From assembly GCF_000969835.1 (NCBI RefSeq), contig NZ_KQ033912.1, positions 651,135-715,134 on the forward strand: a stretch of 64,000 nucleotides of DNA, in the 5' to 3' direction. The stretch's first letter is position 1. Each line of letters begins with the position of its first letter. This DNA is from Parabacteroides goldsteinii DSM 19448 = WAL 12034 (GTDB lineage: Bacteria > Bacteroidota > Bacteroidia > Bacteroidales > Tannerellaceae). The position numbers were made by a program, and so were the translations under genes. Positions 9,377 to 18,811 of the stretch are shown here, piece after piece. A model generated the notes under the pieces. That model was not told the origin of the DNA and did not search any database. It saw only the letters and a program-made list of their open reading frames with translations.

Positions 9377-10222
9377 TTAAACATGCTTTTCAGCGTGATA
9401 AGAGGAACGGACCAGCGGAGCGCTCTCTACCATACGAAAACCTTTTTCCAAAGCGATTGATTTATAGACATTAAACTGATCAGGGGTCACATACTCAGTT
9501 ACTTGAATATTTTTTCTGGATGGTTGTAAATATTGACCAATTGTTAATACGGAAACACCTGCATCGAGCACATCGTCCATCAGACAGCATACTTCTTCGG
9601 GGGTTTCGCCCAAACCGACCATAATACCGGTCTTTGCCGTCGCACCTTGTCCGGCTATACGGGACAGGACAGCCAGGCTGACATCGTATTTGGCTGCACT
9701 GCGAACCTGCGGGCTGATACGCCGCACGGTTTCCATATTATGCGATATAATCTCGGGAGCAGCTTCCACTACCTGATCCACCAGTTCAAGGCGTCCCTGA
9801 AAGTCAGGGATCAGGACTTCTACGGTGGTGGCCGGATTTACCTCTTTGATGGTCCGGATTGTATCCACCCAATGTTGGGCTCCCAAGTCAGGAAGATCAT
9901 CGCGATCAACCGACGTTATCACTGCGTGTTTTAAGTTCATCAGGCGAATACTTTCCGCCACATTCGCCGGTTCTTTCGGGTCCAGCGGCAGCGGTTTGCC
10001 TGTTAGCGTGTTACAAAATCGACAGGAACGGGTACAGATATCGCCTGCAATCATAAACGTAGCAGTTCCCCGGCTCCAGCATTCTCCCATGTTCGGGCAT
10101 TTTCCACTTGTACAAATGGTGTGCAGACAATGAGACTCAACAATGCTTTTCGTCTTTGTAAACTGTTCGTTCCCACCAAGCCGGATCTTCAACCAATCCG
10201 GCTTTCTCACATGTTCTGACAT
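9377..10222 (-). CDS. lipA: Lipoyl synthase
   Basis: A 281-residue radical SAM enzyme that inserts two sulfurs into octanoyl groups on lipoyl-dependent enzymes. All cluster ligands are visible: Cys37, Cys42 and Cys48 for the auxiliary cluster, Cys63, Cys67 and Cys70 in the CxxxCxxC radical SAM motif, and the C-terminal RSSYH motif whose serine completes the auxiliary cluster. The length is normal. The start ATG shares one base with the stop of the upstream dipeptidyl peptidase gene (TAATG at 10220-10224), so the two are translationally coupled although metabolically unrelated. Confidence 0.98.
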   Translation of the reverse strand: MSEHVRKPDWLKIRLGGNEQFTKTKSIVESHCLHTICTSGKCPNMGECWSRGTATFMIAGDICTRSCRFCNTLTGKPLPLDPKEPANVAESIRLMNLKHAVITSVDRDDLPDLGAQHWVDTIRTIKEVNPATTVEVLIPDFQGRLELVDQVVEAAPEIISHNMETVRRISPQVRSAAKYDVSLAVLSRIAGQGATAKTGIMVGLGETPEEVCCLMDDVLDAGVSVLTIGQYLQPSRKNIQVTEYVTPDQFNVYKSIALEKGFRMVESAPLVRSSYHAEKHV

Positions 10223-12396
10223 TATAAGTTATCCAATAAAAAGTTAGACATCCTGGTATACAGATGATAACGGGTATTTCCTCCGTAAATACTGTGATTA
10301 CGGTCTTTATAAACCTGCATATCGAACTGTTTACCGGCTTGTACCAATGCTTCTGCATAATCCATCGTCTGCTGGAAGTGTACATTATCGTCAGCAGTTC
10401 CGTGTACCAGCAACAGCTTACCCTGTAAGTCTTTTGCCAGCCGGATGGGCGATGTTGCAGCATAGCCCGAGAAGTTTTCTTTTGGCGTACGCATAAAACG
10501 TTCGGTATATACCGAGTCATAATATTTCCAGTCTGTCGGAGGAGCGACAGCGATACCGGCCTTAAATGTACCGTTACCTACGCTCATCGACATCAATGTG
10601 TTGTATCCGCCAAAGCTCCAGCCCCAGATGGCGATGCGTTTTGCATCCACATACGGCAGTTTGCCTAAAGCCTGTGCTGCTTCCACCTGGTCTCTGGATT
10701 CCAAATCACCCATCCGCAAGTATGTACATTTGCGGAAGGCTTCACCACGTGCACCGGTTCCCCGGCCATCCACGCTGACTACGATGATTCCGTTCGCAGC
10801 CAGGTAATGTTCCCAGTCAAAACCATATTTGTCCAGTACTTGTTGCGAATTAGGACCACTATATTGTACCATCAACACCGGATATTTCTTCGATTCATCG
10901 AAATCGACCGGCTTAACGATCCAGGCATTCAACTCAATATCAGATGCTGTATGCACCTTGAAGAATTCTTTTTTAGAGAAAGATGTATTTGCCAATTTTT
11001 CTCTCAAAGCAGCATTATCCTGCAACACACGCAATACTTTTTTCGACTTTGTTTCGTTGACGGTAATCACTGCGGGAGTGTTTGCATTCGAATAATTATT
11101 GACAAAATAAGCATAGTTCGCGCTGAAGTCGGCACTGTTCGTCCCCTCTCCTTCCGACAGTTTTGTCTTTACGCCTTTCTGGTCAATCTTATAAACAGAA
11201 CGACGCAACGGGCTCTCTTCGGCCGATTCATAATATACAACCTTAGTGGCATCGTCGTAACCAATCAGACGGGTTACGTCCCAGTTGCCTTTCGTTACCT
11301 GGCGTTGCATAACACCCGTCGGAGAATACAAATAAATATGGGAATAGCCATCCTGTTCGCTGACATACGTAAATCCGCTCGGATTGAAATGAATGGAAGT
11401 CAGCCATTCGGAATCCACATAGCATTTGTTCTCATCGCGAAGAATCAAACGGGATACGCCGCTCTTCGGATTCACATAATACATATTGAAAACATTCTGC
11501 TGACGGTTCAACGTCATGACAGCCAACTGGTCGGAATTGGTAGTAAAGGTAATTCTCGGAATATAATAATCACCTTCCACCGGCACTTTCAGTTCTTTGA
11601 TATCTTTTGTCGCTACGCTATAAGAATGAACCGTTACTTTCGAATTATTCTCGCCTGCTTTCGGATACTTGAAATTATAATATCCCGGATACAGTCCGTT
11701 ACCCCACATCTGCATGGAATATTCCGGCACTTCGCTTTCGTCGAAACGCACATAAGTCAGATATTCACTGTCGGGCGACCAGGCCATCAGGTTAGTCACA
11801 GCGAATTCTTCTTCATATACCCAATCGGTAATGCCGTTCAGTATTTTGTTCAGTTCACCGTCTTTGGTAACCTGTACTTCCGTATCATAGTCAAACTTAC
11901 GAATCCATATATTATTATCCACGACATAAGCACACATGCGTCCGTCCGGCGAATAAGTCGGAATCATCTGCTTGTTCTTCGAATCGGAAACAGGCTTTAC
12001 ATAGTTACGGCGCACGTCATAATCGTACACCATCGCCTTGAAAGAACGACGGTAAATCGGTTCGGTTTCCCGCCAAACAAGGATATGATGGCCGGTACTG
12101 CTGATATCGTATCCGTCAAAATCATCGAATGTGGATTCACGGGCAGTCCGGGCATTGAACAACGTGTCCACCGGATTACCTGTACGATAGGAGTATTTGA
12201 TAATCATACTCCGATCTTTATTCATTGCTGTATAATGTTCTCCATCCGGCAGCGACCGCATTTCACCAATAGCAGTTACCTGACGGAACTTTCCATCTGT
12301 AATTTCTTTTAAATCGACACGTTTGCTCCCGTTCTGAGCAGATACGCTTCCAATTATCGCCAATGAAAGCAAGAAACCAACACCCAATCGTCTCAT
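10222..12396 (-). CDS. Dipeptidyl peptidase IV family serine peptidase (S9)
   Basis: I place the start at ATG 12394-12396, giving 724 residues that open with a signal peptide (MRRLGVGFLLSLAIIGSVSA). A longer reading from a TTG at 12429 would begin inside the promoter box at 12427-12434. The protein has a beta-propeller with a YEEEFAV segment, the two-Glu motif that binds the free N-terminus in DPP IV, and a C-terminal alpha/beta hydrolase with GWSFGGY (nucleophile Ser), DDNVHFQQ (Asp) and DRNHSIYGG (His). The enzyme removes Xaa-Pro dipeptides in the periplasm or at the surface. It overlaps lipA by one base. Confidence 0.95.
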   Translation of the reverse strand: MRRLGVGFLLSLAIIGSVSAQNGSKRVDLKEITDGKFRQVTAIGEMRSLPDGEHYTAMNKDRSMIIKYSYRTGNPVDTLFNARTARESTFDDFDGYDISSTGHHILVWRETEPIYRRSFKAMVYDYDVRRNYVKPVSDSKNKQMIPTYSPDGRMCAYVVDNNIWIRKFDYDTEVQVTKDGELNKILNGITDWVYEEEFAVTNLMAWSPDSEYLTYVRFDESEVPEYSMQMWGNGLYPGYYNFKYPKAGENNSKVTVHSYSVATKDIKELKVPVEGDYYIPRITFTTNSDQLAVMTLNRQQNVFNMYYVNPKSGVSRLILRDENKCYVDSEWLTSIHFNPSGFTYVSEQDGYSHIYLYSPTGVMQRQVTKGNWDVTRLIGYDDATKVVYYESAEESPLRRSVYKIDQKGVKTKLSEGEGTNSADFSANYAYFVNNYSNANTPAVITVNETKSKKVLRVLQDNAALREKLANTSFSKKEFFKVHTASDIELNAWIVKPVDFDESKKYPVLMVQYSGPNSQQVLDKYGFDWEHYLAANGIIVVSVDGRGTGARGEAFRKCTYLRMGDLESRDQVEAAQALGKLPYVDAKRIAIWGWSFGGYNTLMSMSVGNGTFKAGIAVAPPTDWKYYDSVYTERFMRTPKENFSGYAATSPIRLAKDLQGKLLLVHGTADDNVHFQQTMDYAEALVQAGKQFDMQVYKDRNHSIYGGNTRYHLYTRMSNFLLDNL

Positions 12397-12426
12397 GAAT
12401 ACTTTTATTTTATTTTGAATAGGCTG

Positions 12427-12434
12427 CAAAGTTA
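12427..12434 (-). promoter_or_regulatory. -7 box of the dipeptidyl peptidase gene
   Basis: TAACTTTG on the minus strand matches the TAnnTTTG consensus exactly and ends 30 bases before the ATG at 12396. It argues against translation starting at the TTG embedded in the box itself. Confidence 0.6.
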
Positions 12435-12529
12435 GTATTTTATCACGGTAAACCGTTCACCATTAAAGGTAAATTATGTACCGGAGCCTGGTTATCCGGG
12501 CATTTTATCATTAAATTAACCACCGGACA

Positions 12530-12559
12530 TTGGTCATTAACCATTATAAATTACCTTTG
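12530..12559 (+). promoter_or_regulatory. Promoter of the radical SAM gene, possibly leaderless
   Basis: A TTG at 12530-12532 (-33 element) and TACCTTTG at 12552-12559 (-7 element) are 19 bases apart, ideal for a Bacteroides promoter. The ATG at 12564 begins only five bases after the -7 box, so transcription would start at or almost at the initiation codon. Confidence 0.55.
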
Positions 12560-12563
12560 CCCC

Positions 12564-13496
12564 ATGGAAAACGTAAAACCTTATAATGATTTCGGAGATT
12601 TCCTGCGGAAAATATTCCCCTGTAAGGTACAGAAAATCTCTATAAATGCAGGCTTCACCTGTCCGAACCGCGATGGTTCGAAAGGATGGGGCGGCTGTAC
12701 TTATTGTAATAATCAAACATTCAGTCCGGAGTATTGCCACACGGAAAAGAGTGTGACCGAACAGTTGGAAGAGGGAATCCGCTTCTTCTCCCGCAAATAT
12801 CCGGAGATGAAATACCTCGCCTACTTCCAGGCTTACACCAATACATACGATGAACTCAGTTCGCTGAAAGCCAAATATGAAGAAGCGTTATCTTATCCCG
12901 GTGTAGTCGGGTTAATCGTCGGAACACGCCCGGACTGCATGCCGGATGCTTTGCTGGATTATTTCACGGCCCTTTCCCGGGAAAAGTTCGTCATGATAGA
13001 ATACGGACTGGAAAGCACACTCGATAAAACGTTGCTCCGCATCAACCGCGGACATACCTATGAAGAGTCGGAAAACGCTATCCGCCGGACAGCCGGACGG
13101 GGCATTTACACCGGTGCCCACCTGATTCTGGGTTTACCGGGAGAAAGCAGGGATGAAATATTACATCATGCCGACCGGTTATCCGAATTGCCCGTAACCA
13201 CTTTGAAACTGCATCAACTGCAACTGATTCGCAACACCCGCATGGCCAAAGAATATGCCGAACATCCTGAAGAGTTCCATCTTTATACGGCCGACGAATA
13301 TATCGACCTGGTAATCGACTTCATAGAAAAATTAAACCCCTCTATTGTGGTAGAGAGGTTTGTATCGCAATCCCCGAAAGAGCTGTTGATCGCTCCCGAC
13401 TGGGGACTTAAGAACTTCGAATTTACTGCGAAAGTAAATAAGCGTATTGCCGAAAGAAATGCACGGCAAGGACGATTATTTATTCCTTTTTCTTAG
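12564..13496 (+). CDS. TIGR01212/YhcC family radical SAM protein
   Basis: A 310-residue radical SAM protein. Near the N-terminus are the family features YNDFGDFLRKIF and the cluster motif with Cys33, Cys45 and Cys48 (CPNRDG, then GGCTYC), spaced as in YhcC rather than as the usual CxxxCxxC. Later motifs include GTRPDCMPD, YGLES and GAHLILGLPGES. The biochemical role of YhcC proteins is not firmly established. The start ATG agrees with family N-termini. The last 17 bases overlap the 3' end of the convergent DUF4251 gene. Confidence 0.93.
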   Translation: MENVKPYNDFGDFLRKIFPCKVQKISINAGFTCPNRDGSKGWGGCTYCNNQTFSPEYCHTEKSVTEQLEEGIRFFSRKYPEMKYLAYFQAYTNTYDELSSLKAKYEEALSYPGVVGLIVGTRPDCMPDALLDYFTALSREKFVMIEYGLESTLDKTLLRINRGHTYEESENAIRRTAGRGIYTGAHLILGLPGESRDEILHHADRLSELPVTTLKLHQLQLIRNTRMAKEYAEHPEEFHLYTADEYIDLVIDFIEKLNPSIVVERFVSQSPKELLIAPDWGLKNFEFTAKVNKRIAERNARQGRLFIPFS

Positions 13497-13977
13497 GAGC
13501 CAGTTCCCCATAGAATGTGATGTTCTGTTTGTTGACAGGCGTCACATTGATTGTCGCGGAACCATTTGAGAACACCTGCACACTGAATGCAAAGGTATCG
13601 TCATCGCTTCGGGTACGAAACTGTATTTGAGCGGTTCCTTTCTTATTAAAAGAACATTGATAATCGGTAATTGATTCTTCGAAACGTAACCCGTCACCGC
13701 CACCATAAGGAGCCGAATAAGCCCTTCCGAAATAAGGAAGATAGGAAATAACCGAGTCACCGCGCATTTCCAAAGAGTAGGGAGACGTCAGATTGAGTGA
13801 ACGTCCTCCCATGGGTATCGCACGATTTACATCTATTGTAAACCGTTTACTATCTATTAATTCTTTCACTTCATTTGCCTTCTGCTCCCGCTTTTCCTTT
13901 TTACTTTGAGCATAAAGGGATTGCCCTGCTAATAAAAGGACAATCCCTAATAACCAGAATAACCTAACATTCTTCAT
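13480..13977 (-). CDS. DUF4251 domain secreted protein
   Basis: Starting at the ATG at 13977 (MKNVRLFWLLGIVLLLAG), this is a 165-residue protein with a cleavable signal peptide ending near SLYA, a Lys/Glu-rich linker, and a DUF4251 domain. The typical features of that domain are present: RSLNLTSPYSLEMRGDSV, a SYLPYFGRAYSAPYGGGDG motif near residue 85, and a closing ITFYGEL strand. DUF4251 proteins are common in Bacteroidales and have no known function. An upstream ATG at 13998 would add seven residues ahead of the signal peptide and is less likely. Confidence 0.88.
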   Translation of the reverse strand: MKNVRLFWLLGIVLLLAGQSLYAQSKKEKREQKANEVKELIDSKRFTIDVNRAIPMGGRSLNLTSPYSLEMRGDSVISYLPYFGRAYSAPYGGGDGLRFEESITDYQCSFNKKGTAQIQFRTRSDDDTFAFSVQVFSNGSATINVTPVNKQNITFYGELAPKKKE

Positions 13978-14191
13978 AACCTTAAATAAATAACACACAT
14001 TTTGCTTCTATATATAAGACAATCAGAACAGACCAAAGGTTTACCTTCCGTTCGTTAAATTAACACAACAAACGGTTAACAAAACATTACTGTTATATTC
14101 TATCATCAATTAAAAACCAAAGCACTTGCGTATGTCCGTCAACTTTACGTAATTTGTCTACTCATTTTTCTGAATCAGATTAAACAAATTT

Positions 14192-16876
14192 ATGGAGAAA
14201 AAACATCAGTATCAAGGCTTAACCAAACAAGAAGTAGAAGAAAGCAGGCGCCTTCACGGCGAAAATATCCTCACTCCACCAGAGAAAGCCTCTCTCTGGA
14301 GTCAATTCCTCGAAAAGTTTAATGATCCGATCATCAAGATCCTGCTGGTAGCATGGTTGTTATCAATGATTATTGCCGGCGTACATTGCTGGGGACCGGA
14401 AGCGAAAGGGTTTACCGCTTTCCTGGAGCCGATCGGTATATTCTTTGCCATCATGCTGGCATCCTGTGTCGGCTTTTTCTTCGAACTGAAGGCCAACAAA
14501 GCATTCGATGTGCTGAATACCGTCAATGACGATACACTGGTCAAAGTGATCCGCGAAGGAAATATCTGCCAGGTAACCAAAAAAGAAGTCGTTGTCGGCG
14601 ACATCGTCGTACTGGAAACCGGAGAGGAGATTCCTGCCGACGGTCATTTGCTGGAAGCTATATCTTTGCAAATCAACGAATCGACACTGACCGGGGAACC
14701 AATTATCAGTAAAACAACCAACGAAGCCGAATTCGATCCTGAAGCGACCTATCCGTCCAATATGGTCATGCGGGGAACAACTGTTGTCGACGGGCATGGA
14801 GTCATGAAAGTCGAACTAGTGGGAGACGCTACCGGATATGGTAAAGTATATGAAGGTTCGCAGATTGAAAGCGACATAGAGACTCCGCTCCAGATACAGC
14901 TGAAAGGACTTGCCGCCGTAATCAGTAAAGGAGGGTATACGGTTGCCGGGCTTACTTTTATTGCCTTGCTGATCAAATTATTACTCGGTTCATCGGGTAT
15001 GCCGGTCATGGATCTGATCTCCCATATACTGAATATCTTCATGATAGCAGTAACCCTGATCGTAGTTTCCGTTCCTGAAGGTTTGCCGATGAGCGTAACC
15101 CTCAGCCTTGCCCTGAGTATGAACCGCATGCTCAAGACAAACAACCTGGTCCGCAAAATGCATGCCTGCGAAACGATGGGGGCGACTACGGTTATCTGTA
15201 CCGACAAAACCGGTACGCTGACACAAAACCAAATGCAGGTTTACCAGACCAATTTCTATAATCTCAAAGACCAGAAACTGGGAGACGATGAACTAAGCAA
15301 CCTTATTAAGGAAGGTATTTCCGCTAACTCGACTGCCTTCCTCGACTTCTCGGAAGAGAAAGTAAAGACATTAGGCAACCCTACCGAAGCAGCTTTATTG
15401 CTTTGGCTGAACAGCCAGCAACAAAACTACCTGACATTAAGAGAAGAAGCGCCGGTCATGGACCAGCTGACCTTCTCGACCGAACGGAAATATATGGCGA
15501 CAGTCGTTAAGTCGCCGCTATTGGGTAAAAAAGTGCTGTACGTAAAAGGGGCACCGGAAATTGTACTGGCAAACAGCCAACGTGTAGCCATTGACAACAC
15601 TTATAAACCGGTAGACGCCTGCAAAGCCGATATCGAAAAACAACTGCTGGATTACCAGAATCAGGCAATGCGTACACTCGGTTTTGCTTATCAGATTATT
15701 GAAGACGGACAGGACGAATCGTTCTTCGTCAATGGCCGCCTGCATAATACCGACCTGACCTATCTGGGAATCGTTGCGATCTCCGACCCTGTCCGTGCAG
15801 ATGTTCCGGCCGCCGTACAAAGCTGTCTGAATGCTGGTATTGATGTAAAGATCGTAACCGGTGATACTCCGGGAACGGCCCGTGAGATTGGCCGTCAGAT
15901 CGGAACCTGGAAACCGGAAGATACCGACCGCAACATCATCACAGGTCCGGGCTTTGAAGCACTGACCGACGAAGAAGTGCTCGACCGCGTGCTGGATCTG
16001 AAAATCATGTGCCGCGCCCGTCCTACCGACAAACAACGCCTGGTGCAGTTATTACAGAAGAAAGGTGCCGTAGTTGCCGTAACCGGCGACGGAACCAACG
16101 ATGCTCCGGCCCTGAAAGCCGCCCAGGTGGGTCTTTCCATGGGTGACGGAACCTCTGTTGCCAAAGAATCCAGCGACATCACGATCCTGGATAACTCCTT
16201 CGGAAGTATCACACGTGCCGTAATGTGGGGACGTTCCTTGTATCGTAATATCCAGAAGTTTCTCTTATTCCAGTTAACCATCAACGTGGCAGCCTGTCTG
16301 ATCGTGCTGCTGGGTTCGCTGTTCGGGACCGAATCACCGCTTACCATCACACAGATGTTATGGGTAAACCTGATCATGGATACATTTGCCGCCGGAGCAT
16401 TGGCCTCCCTCCCCCCTAACGAACGGGTTATGAAGGATAAACCCCGCCGGAGCGGAAAAGATGGCGATTTTATCATCACCCGGCCGATGGCATACAATAT
16501 CTTCGGAGTAGGTATTGCTTTCGTGCTGATCCTAATGGGAGTATTGTATTATTTCCATGCACAGACTGGACTGACGCCGCATGACTTGTCGTGGTTCTTC
16601 AGCTTCTTTGTAATGCTTCAGTTCTGGAATATGTTCAATGCCAAGGCATTTATGGAAGGCCGTTCAGCATTCGCTAACCTGAAAGAGAGTAAGAGCTTCC
16701 TGTTTGTAGCCCTGCTTATCCTTATCGGTCAGTATCTGATCGTTACGTTTGGCGGAGAGATGTTCAATGTGGTTCCTTTGTCTTTAAAAGACTGGGGTAT
16801 CATTATCGGTTCCAGCTCGCTGGTTCTCTGGATAGGTGAAATTGCACGAGGCATCAGCCGGCTTACTAAGAAGTAA
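14192..16876 (+). CDS. PMCA-type calcium-translocating P-type ATPase
   Basis: An 894-residue P-type ATPase of subfamily IIB. Visible parts: N-terminal cation-transporter domain, M1-M2 (residues 47-100), the actuator motif TLTGEP near residue 168, M4 with VPEGLP that supplies calcium ligands, DKTGTLTQNQ with the phosphorylated Asp near residue 337, the nucleotide-binding KGAPE, the hinge GDGTNDAPALKAA near residue 632, and M6 with NLIMDTFAAGAL, the plasma-membrane-type calcium signature. It has no calmodulin tail. It would export calcium from the cytosol. A 9-bp hairpin (16858-16866 with 16873-16881) spans the stop codon. The signalling operon that follows has its own promoter. Confidence 0.95.
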   Translation: MEKKHQYQGLTKQEVEESRRLHGENILTPPEKASLWSQFLEKFNDPIIKILLVAWLLSMIIAGVHCWGPEAKGFTAFLEPIGIFFAIMLASCVGFFFELKANKAFDVLNTVNDDTLVKVIREGNICQVTKKEVVVGDIVVLETGEEIPADGHLLEAISLQINESTLTGEPIISKTTNEAEFDPEATYPSNMVMRGTTVVDGHGVMKVELVGDATGYGKVYEGSQIESDIETPLQIQLKGLAAVISKGGYTVAGLTFIALLIKLLLGSSGMPVMDLISHILNIFMIAVTLIVVSVPEGLPMSVTLSLALSMNRMLKTNNLVRKMHACETMGATTVICTDKTGTLTQNQMQVYQTNFYNLKDQKLGDDELSNLIKEGISANSTAFLDFSEEKVKTLGNPTEAALLLWLNSQQQNYLTLREEAPVMDQLTFSTERKYMATVVKSPLLGKKVLYVKGAPEIVLANSQRVAIDNTYKPVDACKADIEKQLLDYQNQAMRTLGFAYQIIEDGQDESFFVNGRLHNTDLTYLGIVAISDPVRADVPAAVQSCLNAGIDVKIVTGDTPGTAREIGRQIGTWKPEDTDRNIITGPGFEALTDEEVLDRVLDLKIMCRARPTDKQRLVQLLQKKGAVVAVTGDGTNDAPALKAAQVGLSMGDGTSVAKESSDITILDNSFGSITRAVMWGRSLYRNIQKFLLFQLTINVAACLIVLLGSLFGTESPLTITQMLWVNLIMDTFAAGALASLPPNERVMKDKPRRSGKDGDFIITRPMAYNIFGVGIAFVLILMGVLYYFHAQTGLTPHDLSWFFSFFVMLQFWNMFNAKAFMEGRSAFANLKESKSFLFVALLILIGQYLIVTFGGEMFNVVPLSLKDWGIIIGSSSLVLWIGEIARGISRLTKK

Positions 16877-16904
16877 GCCGGAATAAACAAATTCTGAGAA
16901 TAAC

Positions 16905-16935
16905 TTGCTGAGCTTGATTATAATATTTACATTTG
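16905..16935 (+). promoter_or_regulatory. Promoter of the partner-switching operon
   Basis: TTG at 16905-16907 and an exact -7 box TACATTTG at 16928-16935 are separated by 20 bases. The box ends 24 bases before the STAS gene start. No other strong promoter is seen inside the five-gene cluster. Confidence 0.55.
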
Positions 16936-16959
16936 CTCAAATAGAAAACAAAAAGATAT

Positions 16960-17259
16960 ATGGAAATAGAAATAAAGCACGGAACAGAGACAGTAATCTG
17001 TCTTTCCGGACAGCTGGATACACTCAGTTCGCCCGATCTGGAAAAAGAGATTACCAATATACTTGAAGGTAATGCGCAAAACGTGGTGCTTGACGGTGGA
17101 AAACTCACATATATCAGCAGTGCCGGACTTCGCTTGCTTCTCATTCTGCAAAAAAAGATGGGCCAGAAAGGCGGAACATTTGTATTGAGGAATATCCAGG
17201 ACAGCATTATGGAGATATTCAAAATAACAGGTTTCTCTTCTTTTCTTACCATTGAATAA
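16960..17259 (+). CDS. STAS-domain anti-anti-sigma factor
   Basis: A 99-residue stand-alone STAS protein of the SpoIIAA/RsbV type. The core reads ICLSGQLDTLSSPDLEKEI, then VVLDGGKLTYISSAGL, with the phosphorylatable serine in the ISSAGL loop near residue 53. In the known scheme the unphosphorylated form binds the RsbW-like kinase and the kinase inactivates it by phosphorylation. It is the first gene of an operon whose other genes encode exactly the kinase and phosphatase needed for that cycle. No partner sigma factor is adjacent. Confidence 0.92.
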   Translation: MEIEIKHGTETVICLSGQLDTLSSPDLEKEITNILEGNAQNVVLDGGKLTYISSAGLRLLLILQKKMGQKGGTFVLRNIQDSIMEIFKITGFSSFLTIE

Positions 17260-17280
17260 CAAGATTCAAACTCCGGTAGA

Positions 17281-17688
17281 ATGACCAGCACACTACACAT
17301 TAAGAATAATCCGGAACAACTTGCGCTCCTGTATGATTTTCTGGAAATACAGGCCAAGAGTTGCGGAATTGACACAGCACTGCTGATGCAGATAAAGCTG
17401 GCGATGGATGAGGCTGTAACAAATGTTATTCAATATGCATATCCCGGTATGGAAGGAGATATAGGCATTGATATGGGGTGCGACGACGGACTATTGAAAA
17501 TAGTCATAACCGACAACGGCATCCCATTTAACCCTTTGGAAACGCGGGAGCCGGATATTACACTTCCATTGGAAGAACGCCCGATCGGCGGACTAGGCAT
17601 CTTTTTGGTAAAACAACTGATGACAGATGTCAGATACGACCGTTCCGAAGGAAAGAATAGATTAACAATGACCAAAGAAATTCAGTAA
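17281..17688 (+). CDS. RsbW-like anti-sigma kinase (HATPase_c)
   Basis: A 135-residue single-domain GHKL ATPase. It has the N-box in MDEAVTNVIQYAYPG near residue 42, the G1 box ITDNGIPFNP near residue 78 and the G2 box PIGGLGIFLVKQLMT near residue 102. This matches RsbW/SpoIIAB serine kinases that phosphorylate STAS partners and hold a sigma factor or another target. It follows the STAS gene by 21 bases and ends one base before the next start, so it is cotranscribed. What it holds in check is not shown by the context. Confidence 0.92.
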   Translation: MTSTLHIKNNPEQLALLYDFLEIQAKSCGIDTALLMQIKLAMDEAVTNVIQYAYPGMEGDIGIDMGCDDGLLKIVITDNGIPFNPLETREPDITLPLEERPIGGLGIFLVKQLMTDVRYDRSEGKNRLTMTKEIQ

Positions 17689-17689
17689 T

Positions 17690-18811
17690 ATGGCCGACTT
17701 CGATATAAAAGAGATAGCTTCCCTCAAAAGACAGCTGCGCATCATAGAAAAACTGACGCTGGCAGGTTGGATACTCATCATTGCGGGTTTCTACTATGAC
17801 TGGGACACAGTTCCCGGCATCATGCTGGTCGTGCAGATCGTTCTTTATATATTAAAAGGACGCCTACGAAAGAAGCTGAAACAAAAAGAATATCTGGCCA
17901 AAATAGTGGAAGAACGTACCATCGAACTCCGTATCCAGCGGGATCAGGTACTGAAAGAATCCGAAAAGTTGTCGCAAGCGCTGGATGCCCTTGCCAAGGC
18001 ACAGGACGAACTGGTTCGAAAAGAGAAACTGGCTACTGTAGGGCAACTTACACAAGGGTTGGTGGACCGTATCCTGAATCCGGTGAACTACATCAATAAC
18101 TTTGCCGGCCTGTCGGCGAACCTGATCAAAGACCTGAAAGACAACATCACGAACGAGCAATCTGTCATGACGAAAGAAATCTATGAAGACAGCATCGAAA
18201 TACTCGACATGATAGAAGGCAACCTGCAAAAGATCAATGAACATGGTTGCAACACCGTCCGCATTGTCAAAGCGATGGAAGATTTGTTGAAAGACCGGCA
18301 CGGCGATGTGACTTCGACCGACCTGTGCGACCTGTGCAAAGTAAACGTCGATGTCCTTAACAAACTATTCAAAAAAGAAATTGAAGAAAATCAGATACAG
18401 ATACATATAGAATGCCCCGAAAAGCCGGTTATGGCTGAAATTAATATCGAACAGATGAACAAGGCACTAGGCAGCATTCTTAAAAACAGTATTTATGCAT
18501 TGCTCCGTAAACTGCAAAAACAAAGTTTCTCTCCTTTTATCACTATAAAACTGGAAGAAAGAGGCAACAATACTGTATTTATCAGTATCTATGACAACGG
18601 GATCGGTATCGAAGACAGTATCAAGGACAAGATATTCGAACCATTCTTTACAACCAAACCTTCTGCCGAAGCAGCCGGTGTCGGGTTGTATCTCTGCCGT
18701 GAAGTTATCCTCAACCACCAGGGTTCGATCCTGGCGAAAAGCGAAAAGGATAGCTATACAGAATTCTTAATTACAATTCCTATCAGTCAAAAAAGGATTA
18801 ACAATGAATGA
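17690..18811 (+). CDS. Membrane histidine-kinase homologue lacking the phosphoacceptor histidine
   Basis: A 373-residue protein. Two hydrophobic segments (residues 24-40 and 43-60) form a hairpin anchor with no extracellular sensor. A coiled coil follows (62-110), then a HisKA-like region and a HATPase domain. Where the sister protein encoded next has AHEIQNPLNF, this one has VDRILNPVNY: Asp126 replaces the phosphoacceptor His and Arg replaces the following Glu. The ATPase side looks intact, with an N-box-like GSILKNSIYALLRK, DNGIGIEDS, an F box FEPFFTTKP and a VGLYL G2 motif. It probably acts as a regulatory pseudo-kinase, perhaps as a heterodimer with the overlapping downstream kinase. Confidence 0.88.
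   Translation: MADFDIKEIASLKRQLRIIEKLTLAGWILIIAGFYYDWDTVPGIMLVVQIVLYILKGRLRKKLKQKEYLAKIVEERTIELRIQRDQVLKESEKLSQALDALAKAQDELVRKEKLATVGQLTQGLVDRILNPVNYINNFAGLSANLIKDLKDNITNEQSVMTKEIYEDSIEILDMIEGNLQKINEHGCNTVRIVKAMEDLLKDRHGDVTSTDLCDLCKVNVDVLNKLFKKEIEENQIQIHIECPEKPVMAEINIEQMNKALGSILKNSIYALLRKLQKQSFSPFITIKLEERGNNTVFISIYDNGIGIEDSIKDKIFEPFFTTKPSAEAAGVGLYLCREVILNHQGSILAKSEKDSYTEFLITIPISQKRINNE

Noticed and set aside
10807..12312. A 501-codon open frame on the plus strand
   Set aside because: It lies entirely opposite the DPP IV gene. The product has no recognisable domain and is rich in Ile, Arg and His, as expected of an antisense shadow. The minus-strand gene has full family support.
16858..16881. 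Terminator after the calcium ATPase gene
   Set aside because: The 9-bp hairpin includes the stop codon, but no T-run follows on either strand, so it was only mentioned with the gene.
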